NCBI GenBank assembly: GCA_038748365.1
Contig: JBCDIZ010000001.1
Location: 124,001-188,000, forward strand
Length of the DNA stretch: 64,000 nucleotides
From: Alterisphingorhabdus sp038748365
GTDB taxonomy: Bacteria; Pseudomonadota; Alphaproteobacteria; Sphingomonadales; Sphingomonadaceae
Reading direction: 5' to 3'
Below, piece after piece: positions 26,344 to 35,308 of this stretch (position 1 is its first letter; every line of letters begins with the position of its first letter). The notes under the pieces are model-generated. The model was not told where the DNA came from. It saw only the letters and a program-made list of their open reading frames with translations, and searched no databases. Position numbers and translations under genes: made by a program.

Positions 26344-27193
26344 ATCCTCCCCGTGCCGGGGAGGATAATATTCGCGCAAGCTGTACAAAATCGGCCACAC
26401 TCAGCGTCTCAGCGCGCCGTGTTGGGTCAATCCCGCAACTTTCCAGAGCTTCCAGCGCTCTCGGCACGGATTTTAAACTCTGTCGCAGCATTTTGCGCCT
26501 TTGACCAAAAGCCGCAGCAGTAAGGTTTTGAATAACCTCCGAACGTACAGAATCCGGCGCATCATCCGGCACAATATACACCACCGCTGACATCACCTTT
26601 GGAGGCGGGGTAAACGCACTGCGATGCACTTTCATCGCTAATTTGGCAGTGCTGCGCCACTGCGCCAGAACCGCGAGGCGCCCATAGGCACTGGTGTTCG
26701 GCTGGGCGACAATCCGCTCGGCAACCTCGCGCTGAAACATCAATGTCAGTGATTGCCATAATGGCGGCCAATTTTCTCCAGACAGCCAATCCACCAGCAG
26801 CGCCGTGCCGACATTATAGGGCAAGTTGGCGACGATATGGCAGGGGCCATCGCTAAGCTGGTGAAGGGGTAGGGCGGTGGCATCGCCCTCAACAACGCTA
26901 AACTGTCCGGGAAAGGTATCCGACAGTTCCGCCAATGCCGGGAGGCATCGCGAGTCCCGTTCCACAGCGGTTACACGTGCACCAGTACGCAGCAAGGCGC
27001 GGGTCAGTCCGCCGGGACCGGGGCCAATTTCGATAACATGCGCATCGGCTAGATCGCCGGGTATGGCGGCAATCCGGTCCAGCAACTGCTCATCGAGCAG
27101 GAAATTCTGGCCAAGCGCCTTGCTGGCAGAGAGACCGTGGCGCGCGATCACCTCGCGGATGGGGGGCAGTGCAGGGGCGGCGTTATTCGCCAT
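26327..27193 (-). CDS. rsmA: 16S rRNA dimethyladenosine transferase
   Basis: 288 aa. Dimethylates the two adjacent adenines near the 3' end of 16S rRNA; also called KsgA. SAM motif I VIEIGPGPGGLTRALL (about residue 49), motif IV NLPYNVGTALL, N-terminal KALGQNFLLD. The last about 10 residues lie in family D repeat DNA at the glcB junction. The last gene of lptD-surA-pdxA-rsmA; its start overlaps pdxA by 11 bp. Confidence 0.95.
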   Translation of the reverse strand: MANNAAPALPPIREVIARHGLSASKALGQNFLLDEQLLDRIAAIPGDLADAHVIEIGPGPGGLTRALLRTGARVTAVERDSRCLPALAELSDTFPGQFSVVEGDATALPLHQLSDGPCHIVANLPYNVGTALLVDWLSGENWPPLWQSLTLMFQREVAERIVAQPNTSAYGRLAVLAQWRSTAKLAMKVHRSAFTPPPKVMSAVVYIVPDDAPDSVRSEVIQNLTAAAFGQRRKMLRQSLKSVPRALEALESCGIDPTRRAETLSVADFVQLARILSSPARGGFSSAP

Positions 27194-28181
27194 ATAGATC
27201 GCGATGATGCCGCGCGGTCATCGCCATTTTGATCGCGGTGATCATCGAGGTTGGGTTGGCAATGCCTTGTCCAGCGATATTGAAAGCAGTGCCATGGTCT
27301 GGCGAGGTGCGGATGATGGGCAGGCCGAGGGTCATATTGACCCCATCGTCAAAATGCAGCGCCTTGATCGGGATGAGTGCCTGATCATGATATTGGCACA
27401 GGGCAATGTCATAATTTTCTCGCGCCTCTGCATGGAACAAAGTGTCTGCTGATAAAGGGCCCGTGATATTCAATCCTTCCTCGCGCAGCTCGGCAATTGC
27501 GGGGGCGATGATATCCTGCTCTTCATTACCAAGACGACCATTTTCGCCGGCATGCGGATTCAGCCCGGCAACAGCTATACGCGGATTTTCGATACCGAAA
27601 TTACGATGCATGCCCTTCGCGGCGGTGCGTGCCCTGGCCTTGATAAGCTCTCCGGTAAGCAGTGATGGCACCTTGGAAACCGGCACATGGACCGTGATCG
27701 GTACGACCCTGAGGCTGGGCCCCGCCAGCATCATCACGGCATTTTCTTTTGCCACACCGCAACGCTCGGCGATAAATTCAGTCTGTCCGGGATGAGTGAA
27801 GCCGACCTGTTGTAACTGATCTTTGGAAACTGGCCCGGTGATAATTCCTGCTACACCGCCAGTTCGTGCCAGGCCAACGCCTAATTCCAGAGCCTGTAAA
27901 GCGCATTGTGCCCCGGTCATATCTGGCTGACCCGGAATGACTTCGTTGCAATCTTGCACATTGAGGATGGGCAAAGCATGATCGAAGCACTGCGCTGCAT
28001 CTTCCGGATTATCGATCCGTTGCAGCGGCACATGAGGCAAGCTTTCAAATGCGCAATAGCAGCCAATTGCAAAGAATGGCGTTAGATCATGCTCCTTACG
28101 AGCCCGCCAGCTTTTGCCGATGATTTCCGGGCCGATGCCAGCCGGATCACCTGAGGATATGGCGTAGACTGGCGGTATCAT
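27183..28181 (-). CDS. pdxA: 4-hydroxythreonine-4-phosphate dehydrogenase
   Basis: 332 aa. Pyridoxal phosphate synthesis. Family motifs: SSGDPAGIGPEI at the start, ITGPVSKDQLQQVGFTHPGQTEF (quoted in part) with metal-binding His, LNPHAGENGRLGNEE and YHDQALIPIKALHF. Start at ATG 28181; a TTG at 28202 would overlap surA. The 7-bp gap after surA and overlap with rsmA show an operon. Confidence 0.94.
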   Translation of the reverse strand: MIPPVYAISSGDPAGIGPEIIGKSWRARKEHDLTPFFAIGCYCAFESLPHVPLQRIDNPEDAAQCFDHALPILNVQDCNEVIPGQPDMTGAQCALQALELGVGLARTGGVAGIITGPVSKDQLQQVGFTHPGQTEFIAERCGVAKENAVMMLAGPSLRVVPITVHVPVSKVPSLLTGELIKARARTAAKGMHRNFGIENPRIAVAGLNPHAGENGRLGNEEQDIIAPAIAELREEGLNITGPLSADTLFHAEARENYDIALCQYHDQALIPIKALHFDDGVNMTLGLPIIRTSPDHGTAFNIAGQGIANPTSMITAIKMAMTARHHRDLYGE

Positions 28182-28188
28182 GCAGGTG

Positions 28189-29556
28189 TCAATTATACTC
28201 AATCACAGCATCACGACGCAGGTCACGCAGATAGATTTGCGCACGCTTGTTGACGCGCTCGTCTTCCATGCTTGTCATCATCTGCTCAAAGGACGGACCG
28301 CTATTTACCTTGGGGTCATCGCGGCCGCATAGCACCAGAATGCGGACGCCATCCTGCACAGAACCAAAAGGCGGTGTTGCTTCACCTACCGACATCTGGA
28401 GGAGAGTTTCCTGTAAAGCACCAGGCAAATCACGTATCCTGACATTGTCATTATCAACCACTTGCGCCCCAACTTCTTTGGCCGCGCGTTCGGCATCGCC
28501 ACAACCGCGTATTGCTTTGGCGGCGCTGGAAAAAGCAGCAGCACGGTTGGTTGCGTCTTCTTGGCTTATCCCTTGCGGGAACTGAATAGCGAGTTGCTTG
28601 AGACTGAGTCGAGCGTCACGTGGATCAGCGCTGAGAATCTGCCGCTTGTCAATGAGATAAATGATCGAGAAACCGCCTGGAATCTCTATCGGTCCGGCGA
28701 GTTGACCAACCGATAATGAGCGCGCAGTATTTGCAAGTTCATCAGGCAGGAATTGCAGCTTTACCCAGCCCAAATCGCCACCGCTAGCAGCAGTTGTCGC
28801 CTCAGACCATTGTCGGGCATAAGCAGCGAAACTACCGCCCTGTTGAAGTTGCTGCATAATGCGACGACCGTTTTCGAATATCTCGCTCGCATTATTCGGT
28901 GTTGCCGATAGATATATCTCACCAAGACGATATTCGTCAGTGCCCTTGTCAGCCTCAAGCCGATCAAGGATAGATTGCACCTCTTCTTCTGAAACATTGA
29001 TGAATGGCTGAACATTGCGCCCCAGAAGCCTTTGCCACGCCAATTCCCCCATAATCTGGCGTTTCAGGCTGTAAGGAGAGGAGCCATTTTTACGGAGAAA
29101 ACCATCCATTTCTGCAGGATTAATCCGGAAGTTTCCCTGTGCAACACTTTGGTATGTGCGATTGATATCAGCCTGCTGGATAGTGATATCATTGGCGGCA
29201 GCTTCCTGTATCTGCAAAGTTTCATCAATCAGATTACGCAGAACTTCGCGCCGTAAAGCTGCCAGCTGTTCTGCGTTAGGTGGATTGCCGCCATTGGCCG
29301 CGATAATCAGAGCCATGCGCTGGTCAATATCAGTGCCGGTAATAATTTCGCCATTCACGATGGCAGTAGCGCGACGCATATTAGGGTCATTATCACCAAA
29401 AATTGTCAGCTTTTCGGGTATGTTAAGCTGGGTTGGTGGCACGGAGCTGTCATTTACCGTCTGTGCGGTAACGGCTGGCGCAACAGCGATAGCTGTTATT
29501 GCTGCAGCAGAAATCAGGGTTCTTCCAATTGCCTTGATAGAAATTGTCATCATCAT
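28189..29556 (-). CDS. surA: Periplasmic chaperone/prolyl isomerase SurA
   Basis: 455 aa. Signal peptide (about 1-29, cut near VTAQ), SurA N-terminal chaperone domain (NGEIITGTDIDQRMALI), a clear parvulin domain (about 210-310; GEIYLSATPNNASEIFENG, GGDLGWVKLQFLPDEL), and a second, degenerate one near the C-terminus. It escorts outer-membrane proteins to BAM, including LptD encoded just upstream. Start at one of three consecutive ATG codons (29556, 29553, 29550); the frame extends to 29610 but then precedes the signal sequence with a polar stretch. Confidence 0.9.
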   Translation of the reverse strand: MMMTISIKAIGRTLISAAAITAIAVAPAVTAQTVNDSSVPPTQLNIPEKLTIFGDNDPNMRRATAIVNGEIITGTDIDQRMALIIAANGGNPPNAEQLAALRREVLRNLIDETLQIQEAAANDITIQQADINRTYQSVAQGNFRINPAEMDGFLRKNGSSPYSLKRQIMGELAWQRLLGRNVQPFINVSEEEVQSILDRLEADKGTDEYRLGEIYLSATPNNASEIFENGRRIMQQLQQGGSFAAYARQWSEATTAASGGDLGWVKLQFLPDELANTARSLSVGQLAGPIEIPGGFSIIYLIDKRQILSADPRDARLSLKQLAIQFPQGISQEDATNRAAAFSSAAKAIRGCGDAERAAKEVGAQVVDNDNVRIRDLPGALQETLLQMSVGEATPPFGSVQDGVRILVLCGRDDPKVNSGPSFEQMMTSMEDERVNKRAQIYLRDLRRDAVIEYN

Positions 29557-29751
29557 CTTTGCGTTTTGAAAAGGGAAAGAGCTTTCATATGTCAAAGTCA
29601 TATTCTTCAACCGTATCTTCTACTGGCTGAATATATGCTGAGTAGTTTTGTCAATGCGAATAGACAATCATAAGCCCAAAGCCAAGCCGATTGCCTGCAA
29701 AACGTGGATATGTCTGGTATTAGAGCAGGGCTTGCGCATCGGACGGACGCG

Positions 29752-32025
29752 CTAGATACCAAGATTGCGCAACCGGAAACGCAGCAGGAAGGTATCTCCA
29801 CGCGGCGCATCGCCAATGGCGACAAAATCCCGTCGCCAGGTCAGGCCTAGCGAGATACAGTCATCATCATAGGCGATACCCAAGCGGGTGCGCAGCGGTT
29901 CAAAGCCATCTGAGAAGTTGGTCGGATCTTCCTGTGCATCGGTCAGATCGAAGATGCCTGAGCCGAATACCGACCAATATTGGTCAACCTGTACCCGGCC
30001 TGCCACACGCAGTTCTTCGCGATCCTGCAAATCCTCAATTTCCTCGCCAATATCGCGATTGAGCCGCAAATAGCCAATCTGGGCATAAGTACGGCGTGAA
30101 CCGATGGTTGCGTCAATCTCATTGCGGCGTATCGACAAATTGTCCTTGTCGATGCGGTAACGATGGCTGAATTTAACGAAATCACGAAAACGCACATCGG
30201 TACGACCGGTAATGTCGGATGTTTGTTCGGCAAGCCCAGTGCCTTCGGGGATAACATCGCTCTTATTGTTAAAACGATAGCTCTGACCGATATTGGCATC
30301 AATTCTGAGCCCTGGACGCTGCAAATTCCAGTCCAGGCCATAAACAACCCGCAAACCGTCCTCGACTCTGTCAAACCCGGGAAGGCGGTTCAATGCGAAC
30401 AGGTTGCTGGCTTCCAGTTCGATGGCACGCGCATCTTCATTGGGGATATCCTCATTTTGTCCCGGCGTGGTTGCTACAATCTGGACGCGCGGTGTCAGCG
30501 TCTGAGTTCCGCCAAAGGCTTTGCCGATAAAGGGCCATTGCAGATCCGCCGCGACCGAGCCAATGGCGCGTGCCTCAAAGCCTTCTTGTCCGCGATACAC
30601 CAGCGTCTGTGTCAGCACATTTTCATCGCTGTTATAAACATCGCCACGGCCATAAGCGGTGAGGGTGAATAACTGGCCACCTGGCGTAACCCGCCGCAAA
30701 TCCCATTGTGCCGAGGCAAAGGCACGTTGGGTATCCTGTCCTTCGGTGCGGGAAATGGCCAGCGAATTCACCCGAAACTCGAATTTGCCACCTGCAATGG
30801 GGTCATCGACTCGCTGGCGAAAATCCATGATCGGCAGGGCGATGGGCACTTGGCCTTGAGGGTCATCAACGCGAAGCGTTTGTGTGGCCCAACCTTGCAG
30901 CGAGAAATAGCTGTCACTGTCGATACGCTCCGCTCGGATGGTGGAACGCAGCCTGTCATCGCGACTGATATCATAGCGGCGCAAAAAGGTGCGGTCCGTT
31001 GCTACCCGGATAGAAGAGGAGATGTTCCAGTTCTCGGTTAGCTGAAAGTTACCAACCGCATCAAAATACCCACGAAAATCCTCTTCTGAGGATAAAGGCT
31101 CTGTAGCGCCAACCGGAATACGTGAGCTGGCAGTGGCGTAGCCGGTGAGCTGAAATGCGCTCTTAGTGGTCAACTGGCGATATTCTGCCTGTAGCATCGG
31201 CAGCACATCGGAAAAGACATAGGGCGTAACCGTCAGATCGCGATTGGGCGCAAGTGCAAAATAATAGGGTTGGCTATACTCCAGACCATTGGCCTGACTG
31301 ATGCGGCCATTGGGGACCAGCAGACCGGAACGATTGCGCTCATCGATAGGATGGCTGAAACCCGGCAAAGGGATTAGCGGCAAGCCGAAAAGCTCCAGCC
31401 TTGCACCATCATATCGCACCTTTTTGTCTTCCTCATCATAGGTGACGCGGGCCGCTTTGATCTGCCAACTTGGTGATTTGGGGCAGCCATCGCGATCCTC
31501 AACTGCGCAGGCGGTATAGGCGGCCTCATTGAGGATCACCAACTTCTCATCACGCTCGCCCTGATTGGCAACAATCCGCCCGCCTTCATCCAGCACCAGC
31601 AGGATATTCTGGATAAAGCCTTCTCGGATATCTTCGGTCAGCGTAATTGTATCGCCGTAAAGCACTGCGCCATCTGGCTCTATGATACGGACATTGCCAC
31701 TGGCGGTGACTGCACCGGTTTTGCGATTCCACACGATCTCCTCGGCGCGCAGCAGCTGAGTATTGCGGCGCAAGATCACATCCCCGCTGGCAGTCACTAT
31801 ATCGGCTTCGCTATCATAGCGGATATTTTCGGCGGAAAACTCAATCTGGCGATCCTCCCCCAGAGGATCAGATTGTTTTGCGGCCGGCGCGGAAGATTGC
31901 GCTTCACTCTCGACAGGAGGAATAGCGGTCTCCTCTTGAGCCAGCGCCGGTATGGGTAGAATCATTGCAGAGAGAGCAAACAGACTCGCGCCTAAGTCAG
32001 ACGCGCGCAGCAAATGCCTTCGCAT
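29752..32025 (-). CDS. lptD: LPS-assembly protein LptD
   Basis: 757 aa. Outer-membrane barrel that inserts LPS (or glycolipid) at the cell surface. Signal peptide ending PALAQEE, periplasmic OstA-like jellyroll (about 50-160; DIVTASGDVILRRNTQLLRA, cited in part), then a long beta-barrel ending with an aromatic-rich strand. Start at 32025 (MRRHLLRASD), preceded by AAGGA; ATG 32055 would add ten polar residues. First gene of the operon with surA, pdxA and rsmA. A 195-bp gap to surA (29557-29751) has no gene. Confidence 0.93.
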   Translation of the reverse strand: MRRHLLRASDLGASLFALSAMILPIPALAQEETAIPPVESEAQSSAPAAKQSDPLGEDRQIEFSAENIRYDSEADIVTASGDVILRRNTQLLRAEEIVWNRKTGAVTASGNVRIIEPDGAVLYGDTITLTEDIREGFIQNILLVLDEGGRIVANQGERDEKLVILNEAAYTACAVEDRDGCPKSPSWQIKAARVTYDEEDKKVRYDGARLELFGLPLIPLPGFSHPIDERNRSGLLVPNGRISQANGLEYSQPYYFALAPNRDLTVTPYVFSDVLPMLQAEYRQLTTKSAFQLTGYATASSRIPVGATEPLSSEEDFRGYFDAVGNFQLTENWNISSSIRVATDRTFLRRYDISRDDRLRSTIRAERIDSDSYFSLQGWATQTLRVDDPQGQVPIALPIMDFRQRVDDPIAGGKFEFRVNSLAISRTEGQDTQRAFASAQWDLRRVTPGGQLFTLTAYGRGDVYNSDENVLTQTLVYRGQEGFEARAIGSVAADLQWPFIGKAFGGTQTLTPRVQIVATTPGQNEDIPNEDARAIELEASNLFALNRLPGFDRVEDGLRVVYGLDWNLQRPGLRIDANIGQSYRFNNKSDVIPEGTGLAEQTSDITGRTDVRFRDFVKFSHRYRIDKDNLSIRRNEIDATIGSRRTYAQIGYLRLNRDIGEEIEDLQDREELRVAGRVQVDQYWSVFGSGIFDLTDAQEDPTNFSDGFEPLRTRLGIAYDDDCISLGLTWRRDFVAIGDAPRGDTFLLRFRLRNLGI

Positions 32026-32262
32026 TGCGCGATAATCCTTGTTTTTCACACTCATCCCGGACAATGGGCTCACCTCTTCTGTGCCGGTCTTTTGCACAAA
32101 GCCTGTAAAAGGCAAAGTGGGAAAGACGAACAGCGGCGTAAATATGATGCAATGATTGACCCAGATGCACGAAGGCGCTTTAAGCCGAAGCTGTGCATTT
32201 CTATATGGCCGACAAAGCGCAGAGCGCTTTTCGATCCATAATCCATTTTCAGGAGTATCCCC

Positions 32263-33735
32263 ATGCAGATCAGTTTTTCCGATAGCCCACCCCAAGATGC
32301 TTTGCGCTGCTTTTGCGTGGGATCGGATGATCTGAAAACGGCTGTTTTACCTGCTGAACTGGGCGATCATGTGATTGCCGCTGCGCGCGGCGCACGTTTC
32401 CGTGGTCGGGCCGGAGATATTTTTGAGACATTTGTTTCAGGCGATGCAGCACCGCAACGCGTTGTTCTGATCGGTGTCGGCGACAGAACTGCTGGTGCAC
32501 ATGATCTGGAAAAAGCAGGCGCAGCACTTACTGCGCGCTATCTCACTTCGGGGGTCACGGCAGCGCATATTGATCTGGCATCATCGCCTTCATCTTTGTC
32601 GGCTACAAATACGGCCAGCCTGCTTACCGGCATTTTGCTGCGCAGCTGGCGCTTTGACCGCTATCGCACCACCATGGTTGCTGATGCCAAGCCAACATTG
32701 AATGGGGTTACTGTCGCAGGCGCTCCAGAAGGGACAGAAACGCATTGGGAAGAGGCCCAGGCCATTGCTGAAGGTGTATTCCTCACCCGTGAACTGGTGG
32801 CGCAGCCGGCCAATATCATTTATCCGGAAAGCTTCGTGGAACGCTGCGAGCATCTCAAAGAGCTGGGAGTCGAAATCCGCGTGCTTGATGATGCCGAGAT
32901 GAAAAAATTGGGCATGGGCGCACTTCTGGGTGTGGCACAGGGCTCTGCCCGTCCAGCACGCATTTTGGCGATGCGCTGGGACGGAACCGACGGTGCCCAG
33001 AAAACGCCCGTTGCTTTTGTCGGCAAGGGCGTAACTTTCGATACCGGCGGCATTTCGATCAAACCCGCTGCCGGCATGGAAGATATGAAATGGGATATGG
33101 GCGGTGCCGGTGCTGTCGCGGGCGCAATGAAGGCGATCGCGGGACGCAAGGCCAAGGCTCACGTTATCGGTATTTGCGGGCTGGTTGAGAATATGCCTGA
33201 TGGCAATGCCCAGCGTCCGGGCGATGTCGTCACCAGCATGTCCGGTCAGACCATCGAAGTGATCAACACCGATGCAGAGGGGCGGCTGGTATTGTGCGAT
33301 GCGCTGCACTGGTGTCAGGAAACCTATAAGCCAGAATATGTGATTGACTTGGCGACGCTGACCGGTGCGATCATTATCTCACTAGGCCATGAATATTGCG
33401 GCATGTTCAGCAATGATGATGGTCTGGTCGATATGCTCAATGGGGCGGCAGATGCCTCGGGCGATCAGGTATGGCGCTTCCCGCTGGGCAAGCCCTATGA
33501 CAAGCTGATCGATTCCCCGATTGCCGATATCAAGAATGTTGGCCCGCGCGGTGCCGGTTCGATTACCGCTGCCCAGTTCCTGCAGCGCTTTATTCAGGAC
33601 GGCGTCAAATGGGCGCATCTGGATATTGCCGGCATGGCCTGGGCCGACAAGCCGGGCGCCGTTTGGGACAAGGGTGCGACTGGCTATGGCGTGCGGTTGT
33701 TAGACCGGTTTATTGCGGATAATTTCGAGAAATAG
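32263..33735 (+). CDS. pepA: Leucyl aminopeptidase
   Basis: 490 aa, M17 family cytosolic metallopeptidase with two metal ions. N-terminal macro-like domain; catalytic domain from about 180 with GVTFDTGGISIKPAAGM and the signature NTDAEGRLVLCDAL; C-terminal NVGPRGAGSITAAQFLQRF. The usual length. The holC gene follows after a repeat, the order pepA-holC-ndk seen in relatives. Divergent from lptD. Confidence 0.95.
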   Translation: MQISFSDSPPQDALRCFCVGSDDLKTAVLPAELGDHVIAAARGARFRGRAGDIFETFVSGDAAPQRVVLIGVGDRTAGAHDLEKAGAALTARYLTSGVTAAHIDLASSPSSLSATNTASLLTGILLRSWRFDRYRTTMVADAKPTLNGVTVAGAPEGTETHWEEAQAIAEGVFLTRELVAQPANIIYPESFVERCEHLKELGVEIRVLDDAEMKKLGMGALLGVAQGSARPARILAMRWDGTDGAQKTPVAFVGKGVTFDTGGISIKPAAGMEDMKWDMGGAGAVAGAMKAIAGRKAKAHVIGICGLVENMPDGNAQRPGDVVTSMSGQTIEVINTDAEGRLVLCDALHWCQETYKPEYVIDLATLTGAIIISLGHEYCGMFSNDDGLVDMLNGAADASGDQVWRFPLGKPYDKLIDSPIADIKNVGPRGAGSITAAQFLQRFIQDGVKWAHLDIAGMAWADKPGAVWDKGATGYGVRLLDRFIADNFEK

Positions 33736-33766
33736 ATGAAATTTCGGGAATCTCACGATTTCTTTC

Positions 33767-33909
33767 AGCCCCGCGCTAGCGGGATTAAAGCTATATATAT
33801 TTCGCACAAAGCCACTAAGGCACAAAGGAAGCCAAGCCGATCAACATCTTGCCTTTGTGCCTTAGCGGCTTTGTGCGCACTAAAATCATGGCCCCGCTTG
33901 CGCGGATCA
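33767..33909. repeat. Composite palindromic repeat, family B (copy 2)
   Basis: The inner arms 33801-33828 and 33852-33879 pair at 26 of 28 positions (core CACAAAGCC...AAGGCACAAAGG). Outer GC-rich arms lie at about 33767-33786 (CCCCGCGCTAGCGGG) and 33890-33909 (GGCCCCGCTTGCGCGG). It fills the pepA-holC gap. Confidence 0.85.
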
Positions 33910-33922
33910 GATAATTTAATCG

Positions 33923-34372
33923 ATGCGCGTTGATTTCTACCAATTGACCCGCGATCCGGTGGCCCAGCTCCTGCCCGATCTGGCCGAGCGGACATTGGCG
34001 GCGGACAAACGCATGGCAATTCTCGCCGATAATGATGTCTTGCTCGATGGTATTTCCGATGCGTTGTGGAGCAAAAAGCCTGAGAGCTTTCTTGCCCATG
34101 GCAAGGCTGGTGAGGAGCAGGAAGGGGATCAGCCTATCCTGTTGATACATACATTGGAGCAGGGCGATACAGCTCCCAATCAGGCACAGTTTCTGGCGCT
34201 GGCTGATGGGGTGTGGCGTGACCATTGTGATGGATTTGAACGGATATTCTTTCCCTTTGAACCCGATCATGTCGATGCCGCCCGTGCTGCATGGAAATCG
34301 CTCAAGGACCGCGAAGGCGTAACACGCCATTACTGGAAACAGGATGGCCGCCGCTGGGTTGAGCAAGGCTAA
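33923..34372 (+). CDS. holC: DNA polymerase III subunit chi
   Basis: 149 aa. HolC links the clamp loader to single-strand binding protein. Motifs: MRVDFYQLTRDP start, ERTLAADKRMAILADN, LWSKKPESFLAHG, and a Trp-containing C-terminus HYWKQDGRRWVEQ typical of alphaproteobacterial chi. It lies between pepA and ndk. Confidence 0.88.
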   Translation: MRVDFYQLTRDPVAQLLPDLAERTLAADKRMAILADNDVLLDGISDALWSKKPESFLAHGKAGEEQEGDQPILLIHTLEQGDTAPNQAQFLALADGVWRDHCDGFERIFFPFEPDHVDAARAAWKSLKDREGVTRHYWKQDGRRWVEQG

Positions 34373-34457
34373 GAACTATCTGTGCTTGAACCCGGTCGCC
34401 AGCGCGGCTAAGGGCGCGAGCAACATTATTACAGATAAATGAGCAGGAGTTCTCCCC

Positions 34458-34880
34458 ATGGCCGTTACCCGCACTTTTTCGATCATCAAACCCGACGCCA
34501 CCCGCCGCAATCTGACTGGTGCCGTCACCCAGAAGCTGGAAGATGCTGGCCTGCGCGTCGTCGCCTCCAAGCGCATCCATATGACCCGCGAACAGGCCGA
34601 AGGCTTTTATGAGGTGCACAAAGAACGTCCTTTTTATGGCGAGCTGTGCGACTTTATGACCAGCGGCCCGGTTGTGGTGCAGGTTCTGGAAGGCGAAGAC
34701 GCAGTGAAACGCAACCGCGACATCATGGGCGCCACCAACCCGGCCGATGCCGCAGACGGCACCATCCGCAAGGAATTCGCCGAGAGCATCGAAGCCAATT
34801 CGGTGCATGGCTCGGATAGCGATGAAAACGCAAAAATCGAGATCGATTTCTTCTTCAGCGCAGATGAGATTGTTGGTTAA
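34458..34880 (+). CDS. ndk: Nucleoside diphosphate kinase
   Basis: 140 aa. Moves the gamma phosphate among nucleoside di- and triphosphates via a phosphohistidine. FSIIKPDATRRN start, ERPFYGELCDFMTSGPVV, RNRDIMGATNP, and catalytic His in EANSVHGSDS (about residue 117). Ribosome site GAGCAGGAG. Its own promoter probably lies in the 85-bp gap after holC. Confidence 0.97.
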   Translation: MAVTRTFSIIKPDATRRNLTGAVTQKLEDAGLRVVASKRIHMTREQAEGFYEVHKERPFYGELCDFMTSGPVVVQVLEGEDAVKRNRDIMGATNPADAADGTIRKEFAESIEANSVHGSDSDENAKIEIDFFFSADEIVG

Positions 34881-34885
34881 ATTTC

Positions 34886-35018
34886 TCCCCTCCCGCCTGC
34901 GGGGTGGGCAGCGAGACTTAGCGCCGTCAGGCGCATAGTCACAGCGCGCTGGGCCAGCGGCACGCACTATTCTATGCGGCAGGGCCCACCCCTAACCCCT
35001 CCCGCAAGCGGGAGGGGA
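34886..35018. repeat. Structured repeat, family C (copy 2)
   Basis: Ends are hairpins CCCTCCCGCCTGCGGGG and CCCCTCCCGCAAGCGGGAGG. Core GGGCAGCGAGACTTAGCGCC, small stem, then ATAGTCACAGCGCGCTGG. Diverged from copies at 22811-22955 and 44408-44572. Directly adjoins the family B copy at 35024. Confidence 0.75.
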
Positions 35019-35023
35019 AATAT

Positions 35024-35109
35024 TTCACGCGAAGACGCGAAGACGCGAAGACGCTAAGAGTTTTGTAGATGAAAATTCTTCTTAGCGGCTTCGCGCCTTT
35101 GCGTGAGTC
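35024..35109. repeat. Palindromic repeat, family B (copy 3)
   Basis: Arms at about 35024-35060 and 35077-35109 (TTCACGCGAAGACGC... and ...TTTGCGTGAGTCA). The left arm contains an 8-bp tandem triplication, GAAGACGC three times at 35031-35054, not present in the right arm. No outer GC-rich arms here. Confidence 0.8.
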
Positions 35110-35136
35110 AAAAAGCCAAATTGCGCATGCTCTGTA

Positions 35137-35307
35137 TTAACAAGAGAATATCCTAGAATTGGCGGTACTCGGATAGCGGAAGCCCGTTTTCTGCATCCAT
35201 TTATTGCATGCTTCAATAGCCTCACGGTTTTCTTTCAGCCATTGTTTGCTTTTAGCTTCTTGCTCGGCTGTTGGTGCTTGCTTCCTATGGGTTAACCGCT
35301 TTTCCAT
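35137..35307 (-). pseudogene. Remnant of a CcdA-type antitoxin gene, frameshifted
   Basis: An open frame of 56 codons (MEKRLTHRKQAPTAEQE...) contains KQWLKENREAIEACNKW, the toxin-binding C-terminal helix of CcdA antitoxins. The frame then goes astray (TGFRYPSTANS). In the frame one base over, the same DNA reads NGLPLSEYRQF followed by TAG at 35153-35155, the normal CcdA ending; a fifth A in the run AAAA at about 35188-35191 would restore it. The N-terminal DNA-binding part is missing, as the frame begins at the end of the purN gene, and no ccdB follows. A decayed remnant, though a sequencing slip at the A-run is possible. Confidence 0.65.
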
Positions 35308-35308
35308 T

